From the NCBI RefSeq assembly GCF_023151555.2, contig NZ_CP100426.1:620001-684000 (forward strand): a stretch of DNA of 64,000 nucleotides. The letters run 5' to 3'. The position numbers and the translations under genes were made by a program. Source of the stretch: Photobacterium sp. CCB-ST2H9. Its GTDB lineage: Bacteria; Pseudomonadota; Gammaproteobacteria; Enterobacterales; Vibrionaceae. Within the stretch, counting starts at the first letter, position 1, and every line of letters begins with the position of its first letter. Positions 17,900-26,314 of this stretch are shown one piece after another. Under the pieces are notes generated by a model. The model was not told the DNA's origin. It did not search any database and saw only the letters and a list, made by a program, of their open reading frames with translations.

Positions 17900-17929
17900 A
17901 ATCAGGCCGCATCCTGGTGCGGCCTGATT
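17900..17929. terminator. Bidirectional terminator
   Basis: Twelve-base arms AATCAGGCCGCA (17900-17911) and TGCGGCCTGATT (17918-17929) around a 6-base loop, between two converging genes. A-rich sequence on the left serves the minus strand. Confidence 0.8.
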
Positions 17930-17963
17930 ATCGACGAATATTGAAGGCGATTACTTCATCAGA

Positions 17964-18605
17964 TCAGTTCATTTTCGTCTTTGGCTGAACGTACTTTCTG
18001 GACGTATCAACAACAGCAACGTCCCGGATAAAATCTGCACCCAACCGGACATCCTGACCCTCCACAAGCACAAAGTCAGTCATCTCATTCAGTTCCCCCA
18101 GGACAGTCCTCACCTGGACGACAGCAAGCTCCTGTTCATCACTTTCCTGCCAGCGATCAACCGGCATTTCCAGTGCCTTCCCCAAAACTTTAAACTTAAC
18201 CCACGGGCGTCCGTCACGTTCGAAAGGCACTATGGCATTGACACCTAAAGTCGAGACCGATTGTGTCTGAACAACATGAGCACGTACAAATTGCTTCGCC
18301 GGGTTAAACCACACCCACTCCTGATGCCCCAGGATCAATTTACCGTCTTTGGTTTTTGTCGCGTGTTTTGCTGGCTCAGGCTGCACCAAAGTGGCTTTCG
18401 CTGACTTTCCCGCCTGCACTGCCGATGTTTTCACGGACTGAGTGGCCCTCTGAGCCGCAGGCAAAGTTTCTGACTGGAGACTTGCCTGCCCGACCCGAAC
18501 CGGTTCAGGCGACTTGGACACTTCCGACGTCGTTGTCCGGGCCATTTCTGTCGACATACAGCCGGAAAAGAGACTGACAAAAAGCAATGGAAACAACTTC
18601 TTCAT
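17964..18605 (-). CDS. Retropepsin-like lipoprotein lacking the catalytic Asp (Zn_protease/RimK-linked family)
   Basis: Lipoprotein of 213 residues: signal peptide ending in the lipobox LFSGC (Cys 16), then a Ser/Thr/Ala-rich linker to about residue 85. The C-terminal domain follows the pattern of the family often named ATP-dependent zinc protease: GHQEWVWF at the start, FERDGRPWVKFKV in the middle and VRLGADFIRDVAVVDTSRKY at the end. In working members the segment after the first strand reads AKxDTGAxTSSL; here it reads AHVVQTQSVSTLGV, so the catalytic Asp-Thr-Gly is gone. It is therefore likely a binding or structural protein. Assignment is from memory of the family pattern. Confidence 0.6.
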   Translation of the reverse strand: MKKLFPLLFVSLFSGCMSTEMARTTTSEVSKSPEPVRVGQASLQSETLPAAQRATQSVKTSAVQAGKSAKATLVQPEPAKHATKTKDGKLILGHQEWVWFNPAKQFVRAHVVQTQSVSTLGVNAIVPFERDGRPWVKFKVLGKALEMPVDRWQESDEQELAVVQVRTVLGELNEMTDFVLVEGQDVRLGADFIRDVAVVDTSRKYVQPKTKMN

Positions 18606-18672
18606 ACTGACTTCACCACAAACTCAAATTGTGCGGACACTTGAACATCTCAAAATTCACGATCAGAACATA

Positions 18673-19575
18673 TCAGGAACGCGACCGGCGCGCTGAGACA
18701 CGCTGATACTGACGCATTTTATGAAGCAAATGCTGTTCATCATACCACCCGATATTAGAAGCGTGCTTTGCATCATCCCACAAACTCAGATACCAGCGAC
18801 GGACTTCGTATCCTTCAGCCAGCGGAGACTTTTCAGCATAACGTGTAATCAGATCCAACTCTGGCCGGATGTCATTTAAGTGGAATAAATCAAATTCCCG
18901 GTGTTTAACACCCGCATCCGCGGGATCCAATACAGCCACCACTTTGTATGTGTCCGGGTCGAACAGAACATTCCCTAAATGGCAGTCATCATGCACAAAA
19001 GAAGGTTCAGTATTGATCGGCGCCAGCAGTTCATGCCGCTCCTCCCACATTCGTTCATAGTTTTTCTTTAATTCGGTCGAAAACGGGGAAGCACTGCTTG
19101 TTAAATATCTCAGAACCGGTGTCATCCATTCATCAAACGCAGGAATTAAGTGAGAGGTATATTTATTTTCTATGATTTCAAATCCATTGTGCTGCGGCTG
19201 CTCATGCATTTGAATCAATAAATCAGTGAAGTGTTCTGAAAACACATGGATTGCATTCTGTTCTTTGGGTAACTCATGTGCCGGTATACCCTCAACCCAT
19301 TCCATGACAATATATTCGCACCCCTCTTCATAGCCAAAAAATAAGACTTCCGGCACTTTACAGTCTATATATGTGTCCAGCCGCTTTAATGCATGAATTT
19401 CCTTACTTAATCTGCCAACCTGACGACAAAACTTGATGACTGCACGCTGCTTACCAGAAGATAAGAACGCAACCCAACCATAAAATGTTGTCTGTAAGTT
19501 GCAAAAATCGGGAGGCCCTGCAAACAGGGTTCGAAATGCCTTGATGGCAATTCGGTTCAGATGATGCTCTTGCAT
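18673..19575 (-). CDS. APH-fold phosphotransferase of unknown substrate
   Basis: Cytosolic kinase-like protein of 300 residues. The aminoglycoside-phosphotransferase (choline-kinase-like) fold is shown by YIVMEWVEGIPAHEL (hinge), FVHDDCHLGNVLF (catalytic loop, Asp in HDDCHLGN) and VVAVLDPADAG (metal-binding Asp). AAGGA lies upstream of the ATG. The substrate could be a small alcohol, sugar or amine; nothing nearby points to antibiotic resistance. Single gene. Confidence 0.8.
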   Translation of the reverse strand: MQEHHLNRIAIKAFRTLFAGPPDFCNLQTTFYGWVAFLSSGKQRAVIKFCRQVGRLSKEIHALKRLDTYIDCKVPEVLFFGYEEGCEYIVMEWVEGIPAHELPKEQNAIHVFSEHFTDLLIQMHEQPQHNGFEIIENKYTSHLIPAFDEWMTPVLRYLTSSASPFSTELKKNYERMWEERHELLAPINTEPSFVHDDCHLGNVLFDPDTYKVVAVLDPADAGVKHREFDLFHLNDIRPELDLITRYAEKSPLAEGYEVRRWYLSLWDDAKHASNIGWYDEQHLLHKMRQYQRVSARRSRS

Positions 19576-19732
19576 AGATATCCTTTTCTATCGCCGTGAA
19601 CAACCACAGCAAAAAAGCAAACTCTTTATAATATTGTCAATAATATTGAGGTGAAGCTGAGTGATTCTGTGACAAAGTCAGGTCCATTCTCAACCACAAA
19701 GCTTCACTTCGCGATATAACCCTCAAAACAAA

Positions 19733-19765
19733 AAAGGTGCCTGTCTTCATTTTAAGCACCTCTTC
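19733..19765 (-). terminator. Terminator of the menI-DUF3389 operon
   Basis: On the minus strand AGGTGC and GCACCT form a 6-bp stem with a long loop, followed by a T run (A run near 19730-19735 on the plus strand). Confidence 0.55.
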
Positions 19766-19769
19766 CTTT

Positions 19770-20006
19770 TTACATTTTATCGATAGCAATTCCCAGACAT
19801 TCGGATAATTCTTTGAGCTGTTCGCTGTTATCTAAATGAATAGACCACTGAACGCCACTTCCGGTCGCGATGATTAACTGCGGCTGCTGAATTAACCGGA
19901 CATCTTCTGCACTGGCCTGCAGGGTAACCCGGGCGCTTCCGTCAAGCCGAATGACCAGTTCGTGATGATTCGCGATGATTCTTCCCTGGCTGAAAGTCAG
20001 ATTCAT
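19770..20006 (-). CDS. DUF3389 family protein
   Basis: Small protein of 78 residues of a family I know from Vibrionaceae (NLTFSQGRIIANHHELVIRLDGSARVTLQA). Predicted to be mostly beta strands with a short C-terminal helix; function unknown. Its ATG overlaps the stop codon of the thioesterase gene (ATGA), so the two are translationally coupled and probably work in the same process. Confidence 0.75.
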   Translation of the reverse strand: MNLTFSQGRIIANHHELVIRLDGSARVTLQASAEDVRLIQQPQLIIATGSGVQWSIHLDNSEQLKELSECLGIAIDKM

Positions 20007-20440
20007 GAGCGCTCCGTTTTCTTGTCGCGAAGAACAGCCATCGTCAGACGACTGGTACAGACCAAATTGCCCCGTTCATCTGTAATCGTGATTTGCCAGA
20101 CCTGAGTCGTTGCCCCCAGGTGAATCGGCTCCGCTTTACCTGTCACGAAACCAGTGCGAACAACCCGGATATGATTGGCGTTGATATCCAGACCAACACA
20201 ATATTTATCCTCACTGACACACATATTGGCCGCAATAGATCCAAGGGTTTCGGCCAGGACAACTGAAGCACCACCGTGCAACATTCCAAAAGGCTGGTGA
20301 GTTCTTGCATCTACTGGCATGATAGCCGTTAAGCTATTGTCATCAAAGGCACAATACTCAATGCCGATATGCTCAACCAGGGTGTTTTTAGACGTTTGAT
20401 TTAAATCATTCAGGTCAAATTTCTTTTGCCAAATCGACAT
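20003..20440 (-). CDS. menI: Hotdog-fold 1,4-dihydroxy-2-naphthoyl-CoA thioesterase (YdiI/MenI)
   Basis: Thioesterase of 145 residues closely following E. coli YdiI/MenI: MPVDARTHQPFGMLHGGASVVLAETLGS with the catalytic acidic residue in the hot-dog helix, then GLDINANHIR and LGATTQVWQI. In E. coli it releases dihydroxynaphthoate for menaquinone synthesis and also acts on other acyl-CoAs. AAGGA six bases before ATG 20440. Overlaps the DUF3389 gene by four bases. Confidence 0.88.
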   Translation of the reverse strand: MSIWQKKFDLNDLNQTSKNTLVEHIGIEYCAFDDNSLTAIMPVDARTHQPFGMLHGGASVVLAETLGSIAANMCVSEDKYCVGLDINANHIRVVRTGFVTGKAEPIHLGATTQVWQITITDERGNLVCTSRLTMAVLRDKKTERS

Positions 20441-20547
20441 TGACGTTCCTTAGAATCATTTTCGACGCCTCAGCATAGCATCTCTGAATTTGGCTGATAA
20501 GCGGCGAATCACATGACATATACTCATAAGACAAAGGAGTGAGCGCT

Positions 20548-21342
20548 ATGAGATTGTTCCATTCACTTCGCCTGACGAGCATGCTGGCAAGTGCACTTTT
20601 TATCTCCGCCTGCAGTAACTCACCAACTGGCAGGCAACAGGTATTGCTGTTTTCTGAACAGGATATGTCCCAGCTCGGTGTCCAATCCTTCGAGCAAATG
20701 AAAGAGAAGGAAAAAATTAGCACAGATCCTAAAATCAACAGTTACGTCCAGTGCGTGACCCGGGCACTCACCGCGCAGTTAGGCAGCCAACCCAATCGTC
20801 CGGGCTGGGAAGTCGTGGTTTTTGACAGCGATCAGATCAATGCCTTTGCCCTTCCCGGAGGTAAAATCGGGGTTTATACAGGACTGCTCGGTGTAGCGAC
20901 CAATCAGGATCAGCTGGCTGCAGTCATTGGACATGAAATTGGGCATGTTCTGGCAAAACACAGTAACGAGCGGCTGTCACGCACCCAACTCGCCAACCTT
21001 GGCTTACAACTCTCCAGCGTCGCGTTAGGTGGAACCGAATATCAGGAAATGGCCATGGCCGGTTTGGGACTGGGGGTTCAGTACGGTATCCTGATGCCGT
21101 ATGGCCGGGCTCAGGAATCAGAATCAGATATTATCGGGCTTCGGATGATGTCACAGGCCGGTTTCGACCCGAACCAGAGTATCGCGCTCTGGCAAAATAT
21201 GAATAAAGCAAGCGGCGGTTCACAGCCACCGGAGATTTTATCAACCCACCCTTCACACGCCACCCGAATTGATGACCTGAAGGCAGAAATCAAACGCTTA
21301 CCGCCTTCGGTTGCAAAACGCCCTCAGTGCACCACCCCGTAG
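20548..21342 (+). CDS. loiP: M48 family lipoprotein metalloprotease (LoiP/YggG-like)
   Basis: Outer-membrane-type zinc protease of 264 residues. The lipobox is ISAC (Cys near 22), followed by SNSPTGRQQ as in LoiP. The zinc site is HEIGH (129-133), with third ligand E192 in ESESD; a TPR is absent. In E. coli LoiP acts with BepA in envelope quality control. ATG 20548 is eight bases after AAGGAG; an in-frame GTG at 20539 overlaps that site and is unlikely. Confidence 0.9.
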   Translation: MRLFHSLRLTSMLASALFISACSNSPTGRQQVLLFSEQDMSQLGVQSFEQMKEKEKISTDPKINSYVQCVTRALTAQLGSQPNRPGWEVVVFDSDQINAFALPGGKIGVYTGLLGVATNQDQLAAVIGHEIGHVLAKHSNERLSRTQLANLGLQLSSVALGGTEYQEMAMAGLGLGVQYGILMPYGRAQESESDIIGLRMMSQAGFDPNQSIALWQNMNKASGGSQPPEILSTHPSHATRIDDLKAEIKRLPPSVAKRPQCTTP

Positions 21343-21358
21343 TACTCACAAAAAAGTT

Positions 21359-21390
21359 AAGGCATCCTTCTCATCGGATGCCTTGATTTT
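21359..21390. terminator. Terminator between loiP and the serine protease gene
   Basis: Stem AAGGCATCC (21359-21367) with GGATGCCTT (21376-21384), 8-base loop, then GATTTT. Converging genes on both sides; A-rich sequence to the left gives some minus-strand function. Confidence 0.8.
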
Positions 21391-21424
21391 ACAGACGGTT
21401 CGAAACAACTTTCACTCACATATA

Positions 21425-22759
21425 TTACTGTGTCAGCCAGGCATCTGAAGCAGCCCAACCCGTTCCCGGAGCATAAGCACCACCGAAATTACACCACTGA
21501 CTGTTCGGAAATGGCCTGCACTGATAGCGTTTCCCATCCGTTGCAAGGACTACAGTTCCGGGCCGGTACTGCCCCAGTCCGGCCGGGTAGACATACTCAT
21601 ACTGATCCCCGCTGCTGTTATCCAGAACCGTCGCTGAAACACTTGCTTCAACCTTGCCCTGAATCTGATCCACCTCCAGTGACAATTTCACTCCTGCCTG
21701 GCCTGGCGCAGTTCCGCCAAATTCAACCCGGACTCCACAGTCCTGATGCTGATTCAAAACACTGACCGAACAGGTATCCGCTGCAATGACTGCCACATCA
21801 GCGGTGCCGGTTGCTTTTGCCCAGACGTCACCAATCGTAATTTGCGTTTCACCAGTATTGGTGAAGACAAATTCGTGATGACGTAACTCCCCGACAGAAA
21901 AGTCGGGTAAAACAGTCTGTTTCCGGTAAGTCAGAGATACCGCCTGTCCTGTCCCCGAAATCACGTCATCAACCCAGGGACGGAGTTCTGCAATATCTGT
22001 GTACACGCCATACATGCCGGGACGGGCGCAACCAATCCCCCAGCTTACGATGCCTAGCTGTGTGATTTGTCCCTGACGTTTCACAATAATTGGCCCGCCG
22101 CTGTCTCCCTGACAGGAATCTTTCTGACCCTGCGGGTAACCGGCGCAGAAATTATCAATCCCGACACTTTGATAACTCGGACCACCCTGCCGGCAAATGG
22201 CATCACTTACCAGAGGAACCGTCACTTCCTGCAAGATCGACGGGCTTGTCCCATTTTCGGTCAAGCGGCCAACGCCAGCAACGCGCAATTTATCTCCCAA
22301 AGCGGCGTATTGATTCAGATTGCCCGCCGCAATTTCAACCACAGGAGCAATCACAACTCTGTCCAGCTTCAGTAAGGCCATATCAAAACTAAGCGTTTGT
22401 CTGACATACTGTGGATGGATGTAAATCTGACTTACGTTCGCTCGGATACCGTCAGTGCCATCAAACTGATGTGCGCCGATTTTGACTGACAAATCAGATG
22501 CCCGATGACTGTCGACACAATGGGCAGCGGTCAGAACATAACCATTTCCCAGATAACTTGCGCCACAATAGGGACAGTTTCCATGTCGTGCCGTCAGTTG
22601 GGTAAAGAACTGCCAGTCTTCGGTCACCGCATCAGTACCGCCAACAATTCGCGGATCAACATTAAATTGTAAAATCCGGTTTTCAGTTTCATCAGCATAT
22701 CCAGTCACAGAAAATAGCAGAGCCGCAATTGCAGCCCAAATGAAGACTCCTTTGTTCAT
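21425..22759 (-). CDS. Secreted trypsin-like serine protease with C-terminal chitin-binding-like domain
   Basis: Exported S1A protease of 444 residues. Signal peptide ends near ADE (22-24); activation would be after R37, giving IVGG. Catalytic triad H80 (TAAHC), D126 (SFDMALL) and S220 (GDSGGP); D214 at the bottom of the S1 pocket predicts cleavage after Arg/Lys. Residues about 270-385 form a beta-rich domain (HHEFVFTNTGETQITIGDVWA), and the last 55 residues (YPAGLGQYRPGTVVLATDGKRYQC...AYAPGTGWAASDAWL) resemble a CBM5/12-type chitin-binding fold. No GlyGly-CTERM anchor, unlike several Vibrio Ves proteases, so probably released. Confidence 0.88.
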   Translation of the reverse strand: MNKGVFIWAAIAALLFSVTGYADETENRILQFNVDPRIVGGTDAVTEDWQFFTQLTARHGNCPYCGASYLGNGYVLTAAHCVDSHRASDLSVKIGAHQFDGTDGIRANVSQIYIHPQYVRQTLSFDMALLKLDRVVIAPVVEIAAGNLNQYAALGDKLRVAGVGRLTENGTSPSILQEVTVPLVSDAICRQGGPSYQSVGIDNFCAGYPQGQKDSCQGDSGGPIIVKRQGQITQLGIVSWGIGCARPGMYGVYTDIAELRPWVDDVISGTGQAVSLTYRKQTVLPDFSVGELRHHEFVFTNTGETQITIGDVWAKATGTADVAVIAADTCSVSVLNQHQDCGVRVEFGGTAPGQAGVKLSLEVDQIQGKVEASVSATVLDNSSGDQYEYVYPAGLGQYRPGTVVLATDGKRYQCRPFPNSQWCNFGGAYAPGTGWAASDAWLTQ

Positions 22760-22955
22760 GCTTTATCCTCAATGAAAAGGTGGGTTCAGTGCATATCAGG
22801 CGATATCACCCGATAAGTTGAAGGATTCTGCAAAGGAATGCCTGCGAATTATCTTGTCCTGGAATTCACTTTCCTGTTTTGATGCAAATGAGAATGAATC
22901 TTAAATTAATCCCGCAGCCGCGCTCGCAAACAGAGAAAAATAATGAAGATAAAAA

Positions 22956-22977
22956 AGGGCCTCCAAACGGAGGCCCT
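22956..22977 (-). terminator. Terminator of the OmpA-family gene
   Basis: Stem AGGGCCTCC (22956-22964) with GGAGGCCCT (22969-22977), 4-base loop; the A6 at 22951-22956 gives the T run on the minus strand. Confidence 0.88.
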
Positions 22978-23002
22978 GGATAAACTATCACTGAAAAATG
23001 AT

Positions 23003-23989
23003 TTACTGACCATTTTCCATCGTCATACCCGGCATGTAGGCCTCAACACGACGGTTCTTCGCACGTCCTTCTTCGGTATTATTCGGAGCGATCGCATCCC
23101 GCTCACCAAAACCTTTAATTTCGATCCGGTCCATACCGATGCTGAAGTAGCCTGCCAGATAGCCCGCAACCGCGGCTGCCCTTTCCTCAGACAATTTCTG
23201 GTTATACGCAGGCGTACCGGATGCGTCAGTATGGCCAATGACCTGCAATTTACTGTCCGGATATTCCACCAAGCGATCTGCGATGGGTTTTAAGCGGTCA
23301 AAGTCAGCCTGCGTCAGCTTGCTGCTGTCAAAGTCAAAGGGCAAAGCAACACGCAGAGGCTGTATCATTGATGGTGGTAAAGCCGCAGGCTCTGGGGCGG
23401 GTGCCATGGTCTCTGCCTGTACCGGAGCTGCCCCGCCCCAGTGGTATACAAGGCTGACACCATAAAAGTGGATATCTGCCTTACCCGGGTCATTTCGGCC
23501 AACCTGATTGTAATACTGGTATTCAAGCCGGGTTGACATGCTCGGGTTAATATAAAACTCAGCCCCCAGGCCCCCGGTTGCCGATAATCCATCGTCATCT
23601 TTATCATTGACACTATTATCAGCGTTGAAGTAAAAACCACCGGCTTTGGCGTAAATATCAATCACGTCAGTGACGGGCCAGGACAGTTTTGCAACCAGAT
23701 CTAAACCATAGGCTTCAAATCCGCCACTGCCCAGATCGTAATCCGCTTCGCCTAAATAGGTGTATCCACCTTCAAAACCGACCACGGGCGAAAACTGGTA
23801 ACCAAGGAAAACACCGCCCCCCCAGTCATCTTGTCCAAAATTATCTTTCTGGCCGTCAAGAGCACCATCAAAACTATCGAAGTGTGTGCCACCAACCCGA
23901 GCTCCGAAATACCACGGATTATCTGTAGCCGCATAAACTGAGCCGGATAGAAATATTGCCAACGGAACGAATTTAATCATTTTCATCAT
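23003..23989 (-). CDS. OmpA family outer membrane protein
   Basis: Outer-membrane porin-like protein of 328 residues. After a signal peptide ending SVYA, an eight-stranded beta-barrel domain (about 25-190, NPWYFGARVGGTHFD to FYGVSLVYHW) is joined by a Pro/Ala linker to a peptidoglycan-binding OmpA domain (about 215-320) with FDFDSSKL, GHTDASGTPAYNQKLSEERAAAVAGYL and NRRVE. The D and R of the diaminopimelate pocket are kept. ATG 23989 follows AAGGA by seven bases. Single gene with a strong terminator. Confidence 0.9.
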   Translation of the reverse strand: MMKMIKFVPLAIFLSGSVYAATDNPWYFGARVGGTHFDSFDGALDGQKDNFGQDDWGGGVFLGYQFSPVVGFEGGYTYLGEADYDLGSGGFEAYGLDLVAKLSWPVTDVIDIYAKAGGFYFNADNSVNDKDDDGLSATGGLGAEFYINPSMSTRLEYQYYNQVGRNDPGKADIHFYGVSLVYHWGGAAPVQAETMAPAPEPAALPPSMIQPLRVALPFDFDSSKLTQADFDRLKPIADRLVEYPDSKLQVIGHTDASGTPAYNQKLSEERAAAVAGYLAGYFSIGMDRIEIKGFGERDAIAPNNTEEGRAKNRRVEAYMPGMTMENGQ

Positions 23990-23992
23990 CAC

Positions 23993-24377
23993 ATTTTCCT
24001 TGTTCTCTGTTCACCACCACTTCTTAGGGTTAGACAGAGAAAAGTCTTTATGCAAGAGAATGAACAAGTTATGCCACGGAATTATCTTTTCTAAGATAAA
24101 AATAAGACACTGCACGCATAGATAAAGAAAAGTTCACACAGCCCTGAGAAAAGACCTGTTCCCCCGCTTTAAAAAATTGACATTCCGATAAATTTGAGTT
24201 GCTGGCGCATAAGCGCCAAAAAAATAACCCGCGTAATTTACAATGTAAATTGAGGCTGACAATAAAAAATAGACAAACAGACTTTTTACAGAAACATCAG
24301 TGTTTAAAACATGACTTGAGGCAAGTAGAATGCAACCTATAACATTTGATAACTGATATGTTGAAATACCATTGATT
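23993..24377. other. Intergenic region between divergent genes
   Basis: About 380 bases, AT-rich, carrying the promoters of the OmpA gene and the FAD oxidoreductase. A minus-strand frame at 24134-24457 is hydrophobic but overlaps the start of the oxidoreductase and lacks a ribosome binding site. Confidence 0.45.
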
Positions 24378-25874
24378 ATGACTGAAACAGGCAAGAAACA
24401 ACCCAATAACCACCTAAAAATCGGGGTTATTGGCGGAGGAATGGCTGGCTCTACCATTGCGCTCCAGCTTGCCGAACAAGGATTCAGGGTAACCCTTTTT
24501 GAAGAAGGCCGAAGTTTAGTAAATGGCCCGCCAATCTGCCATCTTCATGCAGGTGGTAACCTGTATCGTGAAATTTCCGATCATCAGTGTCTTCAACTGC
24601 TTGAGCAGTCGATTGATACCCTGCGTGTGTATCAGCACAGTGCCAATATCCGTCCAACTGTCGTCGCAGTTCCGAAACAGGACCCAGGCCACCCTGAGCA
24701 ATTGCTGCCAAGACTGACACAGCTGCAAAACCATTACCGTGCACTGGTTCAGCAAGATGCAACCAATGCCGTTCTTGGCCATCCGGATAATTATTTCCGT
24801 CTTTACTATCGTGACGACATGGAACACCTGGCCAAACAGGATTTACCCGCCAATGCGTCCTGCGCTGATGACTGGATGATTCCTGTCGCCAAACACCTGA
24901 ATCTGGATGAGTTCAAGTTCCCGTTTGTTCTGGTTCAGGAATACGGCGTCAGTGTATTCCGTCTGGCTGCAACTGTCTCACTCGGGCTGGAAGCACTCCC
25001 AAACAGCCGAATTCTCACACAAGCCAGTGTGACTGATATTCAGCAGGATACGGAATCGCTTCAATGGAAAATCACCTATCAGACAATGGATCCGGATTGC
25101 GATGATTGTGTCAGCCAGACAACAACGGTCGATTATCTGATCAATGCCTGCGGTTATCGTACCGGCATCCTTGATGATATGGCCCGGCACAAACGACAGC
25201 GACTGGTCGAATTTAAAGCAGCCTACGTCACCCACTGGGCGGACAATACAGCCGACTGGCCGGAGGTTATTTTCCACGGTCAGCGAGGGACACCTGATGG
25301 CATGGCGCAACTGACTCCTTACCCGGATGGATATTTTCAGCTTCATGGTATGACGCAGGATATTACCCTGTTCAAGGACGGACTCGTCAGCAGCACGGAT
25401 CAGAGTGCTCAGCCTGTCCTCGACACACGGTTTAAAAACATGCTGAGAAACGGCTGGCAGCCGCAAGATATTGAACAGCGTACCCAACGGGCCATTGCGC
25501 ATGTCGCAAAATTTATTCCAGCCTATCTTGATGCTCAGGTCGGTGGTCCGCCTTTGTTTGGTGCGCAGCAAATTCCGGGACAAGACCCGTCGCTGCGAGC
25601 AGCTGACGTGTCATTTGCCGGGCAACGGTATGCCCGTACAGAGATCGTCAAAGCATCTTCTGCACTCACTGCCGCCGAACGAATTTTGCAACAACTGGTG
25701 AATGAAAACCTGATCACCGAGCAGCAAAGTGGCCTGCATCATGACTGGGAAGGCCGCTTTCCTGTCACAATGCAATTGAAAGCCTCAGATATTGTTGCGA
25801 AAGCAGAAGCTCTGGCAAAAGAACGCCAGTTTCCGGTTGCTCTTGCCCGGCCAGTCGGAACGGTTCTGGGCTGA
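24378..25874 (+). CDS. FAD-dependent oxidoreductase
   Basis: Protein of 498 residues with an N-terminal dinucleotide-binding motif GVIGGGMAGSTIALQL and the second-strand Glu in FRVTLFEEGRS, a DAO-type FAD fold. HLHAGGNLYREISDHQCLQLLEQSI contacts are typical of a Vibrionaceae group of unknown substrate. LINACGYRTG is the late FAD-binding strand. No signal peptide, so cytosolic. ATG 24378 is chosen; the TTG six bases upstream is unlikely. The neighbouring cupin gene is convergent. Role unknown. Confidence 0.8.
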   Translation: MTETGKKQPNNHLKIGVIGGGMAGSTIALQLAEQGFRVTLFEEGRSLVNGPPICHLHAGGNLYREISDHQCLQLLEQSIDTLRVYQHSANIRPTVVAVPKQDPGHPEQLLPRLTQLQNHYRALVQQDATNAVLGHPDNYFRLYYRDDMEHLAKQDLPANASCADDWMIPVAKHLNLDEFKFPFVLVQEYGVSVFRLAATVSLGLEALPNSRILTQASVTDIQQDTESLQWKITYQTMDPDCDDCVSQTTTVDYLINACGYRTGILDDMARHKRQRLVEFKAAYVTHWADNTADWPEVIFHGQRGTPDGMAQLTPYPDGYFQLHGMTQDITLFKDGLVSSTDQSAQPVLDTRFKNMLRNGWQPQDIEQRTQRAIAHVAKFIPAYLDAQVGGPPLFGAQQIPGQDPSLRAADVSFAGQRYARTEIVKASSALTAAERILQQLVNENLITEQQSGLHHDWEGRFPVTMQLKASDIVAKAEALAKERQFPVALARPVGTVLG

Positions 25875-25885
25875 TATCCAAATGG

Positions 25886-25912
25886 AAACGGCACCCTCAA
25901 GGTGCCGTTTTA
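25886..25912. terminator. Terminator after the FAD oxidoreductase
   Basis: Stem AAACGGCACC (25886-25895) with GGTGCCGTTT (25901-25910), 5-base loop, T run. Also reads as a terminator for the convergent cupin gene. Confidence 0.85.
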
Positions 25913-25919
25913 GACTCAT

Positions 25920-26288
25920 TCAGATTTCATTTTCAGCCGGGAAAAAGATGGCAAGCCAAATTGTGTGTTCGCCTTCCGCTGTCCAGTTCACCCTGTGGCG
26001 GCAATGAGCCGGCAAAAAAACACTTTGACCGGCTTTTAAGTGGACCGGAGGCCTGGAGTCATCAAAAACCAGCTCGGCTTCGCCTTGTATGAGCAGAACC
26101 CACTCGTTTTCATCCTGATCGTACCAATCACCAGCCGGAGTCTGGTGACCCCGCGAGACAATCCGCTCAACTCGCAAATGTGATGAGACCAATAAGTTCT
26201 GAAACAGTTCTTCAGGCAAGTTTTCAGGAATATCTGCCAGCAGATCCTGCACATTCACCACGCCATCCTGACACACCGTTAAAGCCAT
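25920..26288 (-). CDS. Cupin domain protein
   Basis: Small cytosolic protein of 122 residues with one cupin barrel. Motif 1 is weak (SRGHQTPAGDWYDQDENEWVLLIQGEAELVF) and motif 2 is HLKAGQSVFLPAHCRHRVNW with the usual PAxxxHRV pattern; His and Glu positions could hold a metal. ATG 26288 follows AAGGGG by seven bases; the longer start at 26312 is unlikely. It lies 26 bases after the coiled-coil gene and may share its transcript. Substrate unknown. Confidence 0.8.
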   Translation of the reverse strand: MALTVCQDGVVNVQDLLADIPENLPEELFQNLLVSSHLRVERIVSRGHQTPAGDWYDQDENEWVLLIQGEAELVFDDSRPPVHLKAGQSVFLPAHCRHRVNWTAEGEHTIWLAIFFPAENEI

Positions 26289-26314
26289 CACAATTCCCCT
26301 TCCCTGGTTCAAGC

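Noticed and set aside
18673..19575. Aminoglycoside resistance gene
   Set aside because: Has the phosphotransferase fold but no resistance-gene context or mobile element; substrate left open.
20415..20738. 107-codon minus-strand ORF
   Set aside because: Covers the start of the loiP lipoprotein gene on the other strand and the intergenic gap; shadow.
24134..24457. Hydrophobic 107-codon minus-strand ORF
   Set aside because: Overlaps the start of the FAD oxidoreductase and has no ribosome binding site; hydrophobicity follows from the T-rich strand.
24978..25583. 201-codon ORF antisense to the FAD oxidoreductase
   Set aside because: Wholly inside a gene with clear conserved motifs on the other strand.
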